A stretch of 64,000 nucleotides of DNA from Pseudisothecium myosuroides (Eukaryota > Streptophyta > Bryopsida > Hypnales > Lembophyllaceae): NCBI GenBank assembly GCA_951799445.1, contig OX637296.1, positions 17,980,001 to 18,044,000 on the forward strand. The letters are read 5' to 3'. Shown here in pieces: positions 1 through 11,095 of this stretch. How positions within the stretch are numbered: the first letter of the stretch is position 1; the number at the start of each line of letters is the position of its first letter. The notes beneath the pieces were generated by a model that saw only the letters and a list, made by a program, of their open reading frames with translations, had not been told where the DNA came from and ran no database searches. The translations under genes and the position numbers were made by a program.

Positions 1-2369
1 TTGAAAAATGTAGTCGCCTTGGCTGCGGGTAATTTTCGATTCTTTTTGTATGGATCAGTCATTTTATCCAGTAATTGTCCAAGCTACAAATATACAGTAT
101 ACTTTGGAGGAAGCTTATAGTCAATTATAGTAGCTTTCAAACCATATATCTATCGTTCAAAGATGGAAGGCATGTTCTCTACTGGTACATTTTTTCACTT
201 TCTTGAAGCTTTCTCAATGATTTATTCAAACTCCTATAGATATGGAAATTTCCGCGTTTGGCCATTTGGCAATCTGCTTCTTGACGATTAAACCTAGGTG
301 CCTTAGGAAATTGAAAATGTGCAATACACCATAGTGACAATCCAAACAAAACGATAATGATGTGCAGGATTTGTGGATGGCCAGGGGATGGGCAGTAACA
401 CCAAGGTCTGGAAAACTTTGGTTTTGTATGATGCCAAATGTACTTCGATACCTAATTTGCATTCTTGGCGCAGACTTTTTAATTTTGATAAGAGTATGAC
501 TTTGTGATAAGTGTATGTCGTTGGAAACTGAATGGAATTCAGAGACCAAATTTTGCAGAGTTTCCTGTTAATGAGTTTCCCTGTTGACTGATTGCAAATT
601 TTCTGTTGCAAATATTCAGGCGGCTATCATTCGAATAGGACTGAGGGAGATGATGGGATTTTCGAAGTTGCTTTGTCCAACTGTCAAGGATGCAACCTTC
701 TTTGAGAGTTGTGGCGTGGCAGACCTCATCACCACTTGCTGTATTTTTCTCCCCCAATTTGAAATTATGACATAAATATATTGTAAGCAAGTATTTGTAG
801 ACTAGATGAGAATCTGCAGCGATCTTGCGAAACCAAAATCCAGTGGTATCCCACATGAACATTTACGTGGTATTATTCTCATCTGTACTGTACTATGGCT
901 GCAACATTTTTTTTCTTGTTGGACTTGTTTGCCTGTAGTTTACAAGTTGCAATAGAAACAAATTCGAGTCATTTGACCTCGAAGACTAGTAGTTCCTTGT
1001 ATTCACTGCTCCACAAGAATTGCTTAGAGAATTGTGGTTTTGCAGACATGGTTTGCATATAGAAAAAGCTTGCTGGCAGTCTCTAAATCGTGATTAGCGT
1101 GACTTTTTGACTCATAAATGGTCAACTATTTGGGAATGAGTGGAACTCAGGGACCAAACAATCTTCAAAGTTATTTTCTAATGTCAAGGGAATCACAAAA
1201 AGTCAGGCCACTGAGCTTTTGAATGCATGTTTCTTGCAGTTGGGGGACGCAATAGAAAAGTTGCTGCAGAATTTTCCCGAAATGGTGGAAAGAGGTCAGT
1301 GGATATATGAATCTCATTGCTTCCAGAATTTTACACATTATCTTTACAGTAGCACCGATGGTTCCAAGGTAATGCTATACTAATTTTGTTTCATTCATTA
1401 AGGTTGCACTTGTTCCTTGTGCACTACCTCCAACCGACTTTGCATTCACGATGGTCTTTGGGTCAAATGGTTACTCTACTTATTTTGTACATTTCAGGAC
1501 GATGACGTTTAAATTTCACGTGACAAATCTGTGTATGGTGATGCTGTGCTAGGTCTTTTGATGAGCTTGAGGCAGATTTACTGGGAGGCCAAAAGCTTCA
1601 AGTGAGTTCCTTGTCGAAGTCTCTAGATTTGGAGTTGAAATTTAAGGCTTAAATGCCTCTCCATGAGTAGTGCAGATTTGTCTTGCAATTGAGGGCATAG
1701 TTGTCACATTAGACAGACCGTCCGCCCAAACTGTTTGATTTATCTGCATGTTTGGGATGTTCAGTGCCTTTAATTCGTCCGATGTAATTACTTTAAGATA
1801 GTCACATTAACCGTTCGGTCCGTTTAAACCGTCCGATGTGTCCGCCCGTCTAAGATGTCTAGTGATCCTAACTCGCCCAACGTTACAACAATGATTGAGG
1901 GTGCCTTTCAATTCTGCTTATTTTGTTTGTGATTATCATTCTCTAGTGGAATTTCAAACGGTCTTTTTCTTTTGTGATCACAAGGACCATTGTTGGTTGA
2001 ATCCTTGGTTTTCCTCTTTACTTTTTATTTTACCTTTACTTATCTACAAGAGCACTTTCAACTACTTTTGAGCCATTGTCCTAGACAAGCCAAGCTAGCA
2101 CTAGTACATTTCAGAAAAATAGAATGTATTTTCTCGTACTGTCTGATGTATTGTCTCTGTCTTTTGTTAATAACCTATTTTTTTCTGCTTTTTTTCATTG
2201 ACAGGGGGTGTTGACAACTGCCGAAGTGTTTCAAGTATTGAAAGTACGGAATTGGGAGGAGAAGTTTCCGTTGTTCACAACTGTACACAAGATTTCCTCT
2301 GGCCTTCTGCCTCCGTCTGCCATTGTTGAGTACGATCATCAGTACGCCACAGAAGTAGGCCCAGCGTAG
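1..2369 (+). CDS. NAD+-dependent glycerol-3-phosphate dehydrogenase, C-terminal part (5' end outside window)
   Basis: Six exons fit one open frame: 1–28, 368–405, 620–740, 1240–1294, 1553–1601 and 2205–2369, with stop TAG at 2367–2369. They encode the last 151 residues. All introns are GT–AG and the phases agree. The protein reads [10 protein letters not shown], then [12 protein letters not shown], a helix-rich stretch with GVADLITTC, then [27 protein letters not shown] and GVLTTAEVF. These are hallmarks of the C-terminal substrate-binding domain of GPD1/GpsA enzymes, which interconvert dihydroxyacetone phosphate and glycerol-3-phosphate with NAD(H). The [13 protein letters not shown] and [16 protein letters not shown] wording is closest to the plant plastid-type enzyme (Arabidopsis GPDHp). 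The N-terminal Rossmann domain and any transit peptide lie left of the window, so the compartment cannot be judged. The exon calls rest on manual reading. Confidence 0.88.
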
Positions 2370-2942
2370 TAGGTTGCAAAAGGCCAAGTTTGGTGTTCAC
2401 GGCAACATTGTAACTGTCTCATTGGCTAGTCAAAAAGAGGGTTCTATAATTCAATTCTTCTTTTTGTTAGCCCTTATGTCAACTGAATAGTATCTTGAAT
2501 AGCTTACATCAGTTTAATTAGATTTGGACATTCTTGGCAGATAAGGCTCTTAAGCCTCGTGGCTCTCGAACATTCTCTAGTCCATAACCTTTAGGTAATG
2601 TGATGTTGGCTTCCAAATGAATTGGCTTCCGAATTGAGGGCGACGCTTCTTTTTTCGCAACTGATTCTCGATATAGTACAAGAACCCAACTAGAAATATT
2701 CACATTAAGCACGCGCAGTTTCGCATATTTGCCTTCTCTCAAACTTTATTTGCTAAACTTTGTATTAGCTTGGTTAGCCAGTGTATGTTACTTTCACTTC
2801 CACTATGTTTTCGGCCTTGCATGTTCACGCAAAGTGGTCCGAAAGTTAGATGTCTAAGACAATAATAAGGTCTCTGAGTGCGTGCTGGATTTGATTTTGT
2901 AATAAATTCGTAAATTCTGGCTTAACATTCTTGAACTTGCCC
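2370..2942. other. 3' flank of the G3P dehydrogenase gene
   Basis: About 570 bp follow the stop codon before the first transposon-like end at 2943. The stretch presumably holds the 3' UTR. I see no further gene; short minus-strand frames here resemble no known protein. Confidence 0.4.
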
Positions 2943-2946
2943 TTAA

Positions 2947-3165
2947 CCCTTAAAGGACGAAGGGATGATCCTTGAAATCATCCTTTTCTATTACCGTGTG
3001 AATCATTAGCCTCCAAAATAGCAAAAATACTCATTGCAAGTCAAACTAATGTAGATCTTCCCTTTCCACAACAAATTTCGAGGATGAATAGTTGCACTTC
3101 TGTCCTATACAGTTTGATTCCCTGTCATCCATCGGACTCAAAGTGTTCGCCTCGACGTTTAAAGG
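2947..3165. mobile_element. TTAA-flanked short element, 220-bp family, copy 1
   Basis: The element begins CCCTTAAAGGACG after TTAA (2943–2946) and ends CGTTTAAAGG before TTAA (3166–3169). Its interior (ATCATCC, ACCGTGTGAATCATT, GAGGATGAATAGTTG) recurs at 15206–15426 and 15967–16188. It has no coding capacity. The right TTAA is also the left TTAA of the next element, so the two elements abut. Confidence 0.7.
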
Positions 3166-3169
3166 TTAA

Positions 3170-3804
3170 CCCCTAAATGCCCAAGGCACCCAATTTGGGT
3201 GTTGACAATACTTTGAAATTAGATAAAACCTAACCAACTTTTTATTTTAAGTAGTTTCTATTTTTGAAAAATTCTTTTTGAAGTCTAGTTTTTGCAACAA
3301 AAATTCGATTTTGAAAATGATTGATTATGATTTTTTAATTCAAGACTTATTGCGAGGGTATCCATTGTAATCTTGACTTTCTGTAGTGTTGGGGACTCTT
3401 GGAAATGAGCCTCAAATATACTAAATCTTGGAGAAAAAATCACATTAAAAATTCATTTAAAAGAATTGTAGAGTAGATTTTGAGAAGATGTAAATTGATT
3501 GGGGTTATGCATGTTAGGCCCTTTAACCTCATATTTTTTTGGTGACCAACTTTTGAGATTTGACTTGTGAAAAAAGGATTTAAAAAATTTCTCAATTTTA
3601 ACACCCGCATGATCAAAGATTATAATCTTTCAATCCAGAATTGATATTGTTGTGTTTTTTTTTCCTATGTGAACTCTAACATGTCTAGTTTGAATTTGTA
3701 CGGTTACAATTCAAAAAAATTGATACAACTTATCAAAGCATTGGCTTTTTGTTCAATGTAGAGCAAAATTCAAGAAGCTCAAAAAAGGCTCGGGCATTTA
3801 GGGG
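3170..3804. mobile_element. TTAA-flanked non-autonomous element, 635-bp family, copy 1
   Basis: The inverted ends read CCCCTAAATGCCCAAGGC at the left and, on the other strand, CCCCTAAATGCCCGAGCC at the right. TTAA lies immediately outside each end (3166–3169 and 3805–3808). It is 635 bp long and AT-rich, with no open frame of note. Closely similar copies lie at 22500–23137 and 52064–52698. The TTAA target and CCC-type termini point to a piggyBac-like MITE. Confidence 0.8.
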
Positions 3805-3952
3805 TTAACCCTTTCATTATTGCTTCAGGGTACAAGCGGTAGGAGACGAGGGGAATTTTTTTGGAGTTCAATGGTTTACTACAGTATTGGAGATAGAATA
3901 TTCTATCTACAATTCCACCGTAGAAGATTCAAACCTATTCTGCAAGTGTATG

Positions 3953-5871
3953 CTACTCCATAGAATCTGCAAGGTCTACAACAGGTCTACTCCGTCGCTC
4001 CAAGACCCGAGCCCCATCCTTATCGACTATCTTGATAATGTAGCTGGCTGGAGATGCAACCATCCTCGTTCCTATTTCCCAAATACATTTGTCCACCAGT
4101 TGAACTGCTTGCTCCACATTCATGTTCTTCTCATAATACTTGTCTAGCAGAGAGAGAATGAAGTAAGCCCCTGCAAAGATTCAATATATGTCATTCCTAT
4201 GTTAGATACTCAACATTAAGGAAGAGGATATTACTAGCGTCAATTTAACCTATACAAAGTTATGCTTTGGAGATCACTATAGAGTTCTTTAGTTTGCACT
4301 TTGGGTACAAGTGCCAAACCTGTTGATTGAAAATTTTATAGCTATTTACCTCTGTGAATTTCTTATGCATTTTCAAAGTGGGAGGTTGAAGTCCACTACG
4401 TGTGAAAGTAGATAGACCCATTTTCATACAAAGATCAGTGGCCATATACATTATTGTAGCCAAATCATGCTTACACTACTTTAAAATAAGTCCAACCAAG
4501 TGCACAAAAAGAAGAGTTACGAGGAGCTGGGATCAAGTCACTAATGATTTTAGTTATCCATTAGTGATTTCAGTGATTTGAATCACTTGAATCAATGATT
4601 TCAAAGCACCGATGCATTCAATTTATAGAAATAAGGAGCCAACATAGATCCACAAGAAGATGAAAATTGAACTCGTCAATATAAATTTAGATCAATGTTT
4701 GTGACAACGAATAGTTGCCTTTTTACTCACCAAAGCCCAGGGCTCCTTTCTCCAACTTCTGTAACGTAGCAATGTAGTCCAAGTAATAGAGAGCTGGACC
4801 AGTCCTTTTGTCATAGCCAGCCACCATCATGTTCACTTGGTATGGGGCCTGCATGAAGACAGCGAGCGAGTCTCGTCAACCCTATTTCTTGAACTTCTTG
4901 GCGTGAAGAACCTGAGCAGGACTCCAGCATTAAAAATTTGGGAACAATATATAACACCTGTGCAAGATTTTGAAGCTAATGTGTCAGGTTGAGAGGAGGA
5001 TTATAACTCTAATGCCAGCCCTTCCTACTTGTGCTCACAAGTTCCTAAAGAATTTAATTCAGAAGACATGCAACTGATGCGATTCAAGTGTACTGAATCA
5101 CCCTCAAGGTCAACAAGCAGTGTTGAACTTCGAAACTAAAACTTTGACTGTTACGATCATTTCGCACACAGCTATGACTTCGAGGGTAACACAAACACAA
5201 CATGATCTTCAAGGCCCTACGCTTGGCACCAGTGTTGTACTGGTATGGCATCAAATGACTTGCCATATACATTTTAGGTCAGTTGCCATCTCTATAATGT
5301 ACATAGCAAGATATTTGATGCCATATTACTGCTGATACCAAATTTTGATTGCAAGTAAAAAACGCAATGTACATTGGCACTATCTCTGGTAATCAAAGGC
5401 CACAGTTGCGAACAAATTTTTTTTGGGTTATCTGTGTCTTCAATTGCAATTACCTAGTTCATCACGTGAGTCAGTTTCAACAGTCCATTACCTTGCGCAG
5501 AGCCGTGGCGAGCTCGCAGCGGGTGAAGCTGGCGGCAGCAAGCGTGGTCAAGGGAATGCCGTTCCGAAAGTTGTACAGATTGAGGTTCTTCTGTATGAAA
5601 TTCGAAAACTGGACCCTGCACCACCTCTCCCGCTTGATATCATTCTCTCTGGATTTGGTACATACAATTCAAAAGGGGTGAATCAAACCTCCAAACCCCA
5701 AAAAGTTTCGCACCGGTCGCCACTCTCCCCGATGCAGCCCATGAGCTTGTGCGAGTCCAGGCACGTGATCTTGTCCTCCGTCGTCTTCTGCACCACGATG
5801 CTCTGGTTGGCACTCGTGTCGGCCACCACCAGCACGAAGCCATCCCCCACGAAACCGAACAAGCACTCCAT
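3953..5871 (-). CDS. PBD: 20S proteasome beta subunit, PBD type (beta4 / "type 2")
   Basis: Four exons on the minus strand, 5714–5871, 5492–5615, 4731–4848 and 3953–4170, give 205 residues, the usual length for this subunit. The ATG at 5869–5871 opens MECLFGFVGDGFVLVVADTS. Further diagnostic blocks are DSHKL, NLYNFRNGIPLTT, CELATALRK, YYLDYIATLQKLEKGALGFG and IIKIVDKDGAR. All are conserved in the non-catalytic beta subunit of the 20S core, which lacks the Thr-1 nucleophile and acts structurally in the beta ring. All three introns are GT–AG with matching phase. The C-terminal tail after DKDGAR (LERRSRPVVDLADSME) looks lineage-specific. The 3' end converges with the G3P dehydrogenase gene, and the two are separated only by two transposon-like inserts and short spacers. 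Confidence 0.93.
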
Positions 5872-6717
5872 CTTTCTACACAAGCTTTAACACGCTCATC
5901 ACTCCATTTTCGCACTGTAGAGTGACTATCAATGCCATGAAAGCTTCTCCTGTCTTTATAGAATTAGAGTGCTGTGCATCCCACTTACGCAATAGCTTGA
6001 TTTGGGGTGGTTTCAAGTTTCAAGTTCGGTTACGACAACAGCGGCGAAGAGTTTCTTCAAGAGAATTGTAACCGTCGTTCACAGGACCACGAGAGACCGT
6101 TGACGTTAGCTAGCCCACCGCCGTTTGCCTCGCGGTAGCGTCAACACCTATCGTAATTCTTCGTCGCCGATTTAATGCCACCATTTATAGTATCACATGA
6201 TTTGTTTTCTTCCCAAACACTAGGAGATGGGCGTCGAAACCCTCCTCTTCTTCCAACCGCTATGCACCGTGCGGTAATAAAAGTGACAGGAGAGAGTAAT
6301 GTGATGTCTTTGACAATCTCCCGCTCATAGAGAAGGCACCAAATCTGTTGCCGCACATGACACCAGGTGCCAATGTGCCAACCATCCCTACTGGCCGAAA
6401 ACAAGCACAGTATAACATCCTTATTCAACTTAAGAGAACAGAAAAACAATAAAATTAGTGACTTCGGACATTAGGACTCGATCATACAGCACATAACGAT
6501 TCTGGTGGCATCAGAATGAGCGTAGCCAAGCTAACACTTGACATGCATAGAAAATTAGAAATAATATTACTGATATGAACAGATCTTAGAAAGATGATAT
6601 TGGGCCACGTATCCGGAAGCCAAATCGTACAATATCTTCATATGAGGAACACTGCAGAGGCTGTTGAGGCGCTTATAACCTCTCTTTACTCGATCATCTA
6701 GCTGATTTTCTCTGCCT
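5872..6717. promoter_or_regulatory. Spacer between kinase 3' end and proteasome gene start
   Basis: About 850 bp. It must contain the promoter and 5' UTR of the proteasome gene (near 5872–6100 and above) and the 3' UTR of the kinase gene (just below 6718). No conserved motif or extra gene could be recognised. Confidence 0.4.
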
Positions 6718-8064
6718 TCAATATCTCGTCATAAGCAAATCTCCCTCCCTCTCAATTTCATCAAAAGTAGGCCTCATTGAAGGATTGGGATCCCAACAAC
6801 AGGTGATAATATCTCTTATCCGGGGATGAAGATCATGAGGCAATTCTGGCCTGTTTCCATTCAAAACAAGATCGTAATCTCCAACAGAATGACCCTCAAA
6901 TGGAATGCCTCCTGTCACAAGCTCATAGCACAGCATGCCAAAGCTGTAAACATCACTTTTCTCACTGAACTCCAACTTGGATCCACTGGTCCCATTCTTT
7001 AGTTGTTGGAGGTTCTCAGGCGCTCTCCAAAAACCAGTACCCACCACTCCTACTGAGCATTCATAGTCGGCCACTGTGACCTCATATGTTTTTCCCCCTC
7101 CCCAAGGCCTGCAGTATGGAGTTTTAGAGCCTTTCAAAAGCACATTCGAAGCTTTGAGGTCTCTATGCAGGATAGGTGGTCTTTCGTTATGCAAAGACCT
7201 CATACAGTTTGCAATAGACAAAAGTAAACCTAAGGAGTCCTTGCCAGTGAAGGGAGGGCCTTGGTTGCCATTTTTAACCATTAGAAAATCGATGAAGTCT
7301 CGGAGATCTTCCCAATACCTATCCATCATAAACGCAAACCTGTCCAAGAATCTCTCGTCTTTCAACAGAAACGCAGCTCGCAATGAAGACAGGTTTTCAG
7401 AGCGGATATTCAGATCGAAAGCATTCAACATACTTTGAGGCCACTGCTTCTGAAGATCATTGAGGAGAAAACCTTTATGGAACACTTTCAGCACATACCC
7501 TCCATCAGATTCATAGACCTCAGCCTGAGCTCCTTCACCAATTTTCTTCCCCACCACAACATGATCCATCTCCCTGAAGAAGGGTTTGAAACCCTCGAAT
7601 TCGGAAGGCCGTAGCGTTTTTAAATATCGATGGCGTTCATCTTGACGGAGCTTGAGCTCCGAAAAGCATTTGCGGTTCATCTTTCTAACCTTTTTGGTGT
7701 GGGACATGGGCTCCAGTTCGCTCCAATGAACTGTTGAGGACTCCGTTCCAAACTCAACGTTGCTGAAGCTGCCAAAGCTGCTCTTCTGCTTCTTAATCAT
7801 CCCCTGAATGCGAGAAGAGTAGTAGGAGAAAGCGGGTGCTGCTAGTGACGTAGGGTTTTGAGGAAGGTGCTTCTTGAGTAGCATCTGCTTCAGGAGCTTC
7901 GATTCAAGAACCAGAGCTTCAGGCGACAAGTCTTCTTCAATCTCGGGGTTGCGCGATGAAAAGCAAGAAGCAAGAGCTGTCGAGTATTCAAAGGGGGCAT
8001 ACAGTTGCTTCCCCCTATCTTGACCTGTGTTTGCCATGGCCAATGGAATCTTGAATGGCGTCAC
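6718..8064 (-). CDS. Protein kinase-like protein with altered DFG motif
   Basis: A single exon of 448 residues. Residues 1–165 are a charged N-terminal region with no recognised domain. The kinase domain runs from about 170 to the end: glycine loop IGEGAQAEVY (175–184), candidate ATP-site lysine in VLKVF (Lys193), catalytic loop HRDLKASNVLL (300–310), RAPE (347–350) and DVYSFG (371–376). Where DFG is expected, the protein reads DYE (333–335), so the metal-binding Asp is kept but the glycine is lost. The overall pattern is TKL/RLK-like, but there is no signal peptide or membrane segment, so a soluble protein is likely. A second Met at residue 10 could be the true start. It may be an active kinase with a rigid activation segment or a pseudokinase. 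Target and pathway are unknown. Confidence 0.8.
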   Translation of the reverse strand: MTPFKIPLAMANTGQDRGKQLYAPFEYSTALASCFSSRNPEIEEDLSPEALVLESKLLKQMLLKKHLPQNPTSLAAPAFSYYSSRIQGMIKKQKSSFGSFSNVEFGTESSTVHWSELEPMSHTKKVRKMNRKCFSELKLRQDERHRYLKTLRPSEFEGFKPFFREMDHVVVGKKIGEGAQAEVYESDGGYVLKVFHKGFLLNDLQKQWPQSMLNAFDLNIRSENLSSLRAAFLLKDERFLDRFAFMMDRYWEDLRDFIDFLMVKNGNQGPPFTGKDSLGLLLSIANCMRSLHNERPPILHRDLKASNVLLKGSKTPYCRPWGGGKTYEVTVADYECSVGVVGTGFWRAPENLQQLKNGTSGSKLEFSEKSDVYSFGMLCYELVTGGIPFEGHSVGDYDLVLNGNRPELPHDLHPRIRDIITCCWDPNPSMRPTFDEIEREGDLLMTRY

Positions 8065-9742
8065 TGAATTCTAGAAGAATGCGAGAGATGAAATTGAGAG
8101 TCCTTCCCTGAGGTAAATGTTAGCATGCCGTCGTCCAATACCGGAATCTCCAGCAGATCATCCGCTAGGGGTGCAATTCTTTCTCAAACTACTAGAGCCC
8201 ACAACATGAAAGAAATTTTAGATTCGTGACTTTCCCAGACGCTCTTGACCTAAAGAACTCTGAAGCTGGTGGGTAAACAAGTGATACAGAGATGCCTCCC
8301 AACTAAAGATACAACAACCTGGCACAAACTTCAATGGTAAATGTACCCAAACACACCAAGGATGACATGCAAACTCTACCAGGTCAGGTACCGACAGACA
8401 TAGTATTGTTCAGTTATACAAGTGCAGCTTTACCGAGCTGCTCTTGCTAACAATCTGAGAGTAACGGTACTCTCTACAACCCCAAATCGATTCACAGAAA
8501 CGACAAGAAACTCAGCAGCCGAGCACGCACACACAGCAGCGAAGCAACAAAAGGTTCGATCCTCAGGACGGGAAGGCATTTAGGGCAAGTGCGCGTCCAA
8601 TATTGTGGCAGCAAGAACATTAACATTCATACTCAGCATGGTAAATCCAAAGTCGTCAATATAAATGAGCATACAAGTGTGACATACTAGATATACCACT
8701 CCGATCTGAAAGATCTAAGGCACAACATTGCAGCTCACATCGGTTGCTATCACTCAATAACACTCTCCCCAAAATGCAATTGACACAGGAGATCTCCAAA
8801 ATGTACATCGATGGAAATTCAAGAATTCCATAGTAAATGTCCAGTGCATAACGTTCTTGAACTTCAAGACAGGGGACTTTTGCTTTCCACGAATCCTTTC
8901 ATTGTAGAAAATCTTGCATTGAATTGTAGGCAACTGTAACACGATTTATTCTTGATAGGGTGACACTGAAGGACCCCAAACCTCCGCATTCAAGAATGTT
9001 CAGTGACGATCGAATACGATAGACTAGGAACGGGATTTTGACACAAAAGGACATTTATCCCATTTCCATATTCATTTGGATTTCTCCTGTGTGAAAATGA
9101 TTGCAACTCTCAAAAATCCACAAAATCTAAGAAGCTAGAGACAAACTCACCAGCAACAACAATGTACAATTGCAACATCCGCTTCCAGGCTAGACGTAAT
9201 CACACTCTCCCATAGAGCTCCGCTTCAATCTTTCAAAAACTAAAAGCAAGATCAAGTGCAAAACTGCAATTACATGAAACATCCGATTCTTTTCGAAGAA
9301 AGCCCACGCAGTCTTCATTCTTGAGACACACATTCTGCCTGAATGAAGGTTGCAAACCTGCTCCGCCAAGCTCTGCCAGCTTGCAACACTTGGACTAGAG
9401 CTCCTTGTTGGAGGTGAATGAGGCGACCGTTTTAACCCCTAAATGCCAGAGTTTTGATATAACAGTGTGTGATAGTGTTCCCCAAAATAAAACTTGCTCA
9501 CTTGCAAGGCACAACGAGTTGAGCTCCAACCAATTACAAGTTGCTTGAGAGGATGTAAGATAATGGAGTGTAAGTTAACAAAACAACAACAACTACAAGA
9601 GTCATAGAGAAGTTCAAAGAAATGATCAAGAAATCAAAGACTACTCAATATCCTTCAATAAAGTTTGTATCCAGTAATAAAATCATTCTTTTCAACCTGA
9701 GCCACAAATATTTGAAGTTCTTTATATTGCAGACCGGGAAAA
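8065..9742. other. Kinase upstream region and F-box 3' flank
   Basis: About 1.7 kb without a supported coding exon. The part near 8065–8300 should hold the kinase 5' UTR and promoter, and the part just below 9743 the F-box 3' UTR. A solitary TTAACCCCTAAATGCC terminus occurs at 9432–9447 with no partner end, which looks like a truncated copy of the TTAA element family. Confidence 0.4.
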
Positions 9743-11095
9743 TCAAGGTATGGAATCGAATCGAATCTCCACCAAAAAAGGATGCTCATCACATAAACCA
9801 TGCCAATTACAGAAATCGAAGCGTGTAGTAAAGTGCTCATCTTCAGGAAAACTATGCCATACTTTTGTGGGCATGTGAAAAACTTTCACAATACCACCAT
9901 GAGGAATATAATAGCATTCCACTCCATCTTCTTCTTTGATCCATTGGCCAATCCCGTCGTAAGGCACCGTTAGCTCGATAATCAAAACAACCAAGTCATT
10001 CATCACGCGAAGGCAAGTCCACACCCCTTCCAAATCAGGGCATTCGCAAACCATCTCCCACACCCCATCCAAAGGGCATTCGCAAACCATCTCCCAATAG
10101 CTTGAGTACAATAGCCTCCAAACACCATGCCGCCCTTCCCGTGTACAAAGCTTGTACAACTCTCCAGACACATTGTGCACATGTCCATTGGGATTTGAAG
10201 GATACTGCGAAGGAAGGAGCCATTCAAATTCTTCATGAAGATTAAATAAGCTGATCTTCTTGGTCTCCTTATGGAAAGTTGCTGGAGCATCATAGTATAC
10301 TCCTAAATCCGCAGAATTCCTCATGTTGAAAGATTCCACATCTTTGAAGTCTGCAATGGCTCTTCCCTCATCATTGCTCCATACGTTCTTTACAGAATCA
10401 TAGACCTGCCATGAGGTCACTTGATGCTCATCAAGGTCTTTTGTGTAAATGAACGTGATGGTATAACCGCCGTTGACATTTGCCTTCATCTGGACCAATG
10501 TGGGTCTCAAGGTCGTGATACGAGGAGAGGGTAGTTCACGACGAACACCGGTCACCAGATTCATAACAAAAACTCTAAGAAAGGTACATGAAGGTTCAGG
10601 TTCTTCTTCATGTTCAATAACACAAATGAGGCCACTCACAGTACCTGCTATATCAGAGTGATATTCAAACAGCATCTCTGAATTGAAGGATTTAAAATTA
10701 GGTCGAAAGCTTTCCTCCCTGTTCTCTTGGCTGAAGAAGATTGTGTCACGTTGACCGATTTTGCACAGCAGAGAAATCCTCACTAAGGAAGCCTCAGAAA
10801 ATGCTTGCTGGAATTGAGGAGATGTTATGGTAGATCTCCATGACTTGCTCAAAGAACGAATTTGGAGGATATTCTTCACAGGCAGTCTTGCAAAAATGGG
10901 TATCAACAGTTCTTCGGGGAGATTGCTCCACACGACATGATCCAAGCAGACCTCGGCCTCGGCCTTATCTCCAAACTCAGAGTCAATTTCATTTCTATCA
11001 GAGGGCCTCAGTGAACGATTTTTTCCCAAGAATTCGTCTCTAGCAGTCAAATCATCAGAAGCAGTCGAAGTTGTTTCCGAGACACATGAATCCAT
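9743..11095 (-). CDS. F-box protein (F-box / kelch-associated type)
   Basis: A single exon of 450 residues. The F-box lies at about residues 55–96 (VVWSNLPEELLIPIFARLP, VKNILQIRSLSKSWRSTI). This motif normally binds SKP1/ASK and makes the protein a substrate adaptor of an SCF ubiquitin ligase. The C-terminal 350 residues resemble the degenerate beta-propeller typical of plant F-box proteins, with blocks such as SGLICVIEH, GYTITFIYT, TSWQVYDSVKNVWS and LVVLIIELTVPYDGIG, but I cannot number kelch repeats with confidence. Around residues 333–358 a short block is duplicated in tandem: EMVCECPLDGVW is followed at once by EMVCECPDLEGVW. The substrate is unknown. The first 50 residues are acidic, low-complexity and probably disordered. 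Confidence 0.85.
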   Translation of the reverse strand: MDSCVSETTSTASDDLTARDEFLGKNRSLRPSDRNEIDSEFGDKAEAEVCLDHVVWSNLPEELLIPIFARLPVKNILQIRSLSKSWRSTITSPQFQQAFSEASLVRISLLCKIGQRDTIFFSQENREESFRPNFKSFNSEMLFEYHSDIAGTVSGLICVIEHEEEPEPSCTFLRVFVMNLVTGVRRELPSPRITTLRPTLVQMKANVNGGYTITFIYTKDLDEHQVTSWQVYDSVKNVWSNDEGRAIADFKDVESFNMRNSADLGVYYDAPATFHKETKKISLFNLHEEFEWLLPSQYPSNPNGHVHNVSGELYKLCTREGRHGVWRLLYSSYWEMVCECPLDGVWEMVCECPDLEGVWTCLRVMNDLVVLIIELTVPYDGIGQWIKEEDGVECYYIPHGGIVKVFHMPTKVWHSFPEDEHFTTRFDFCNWHGLCDEHPFLVEIRFDSIP

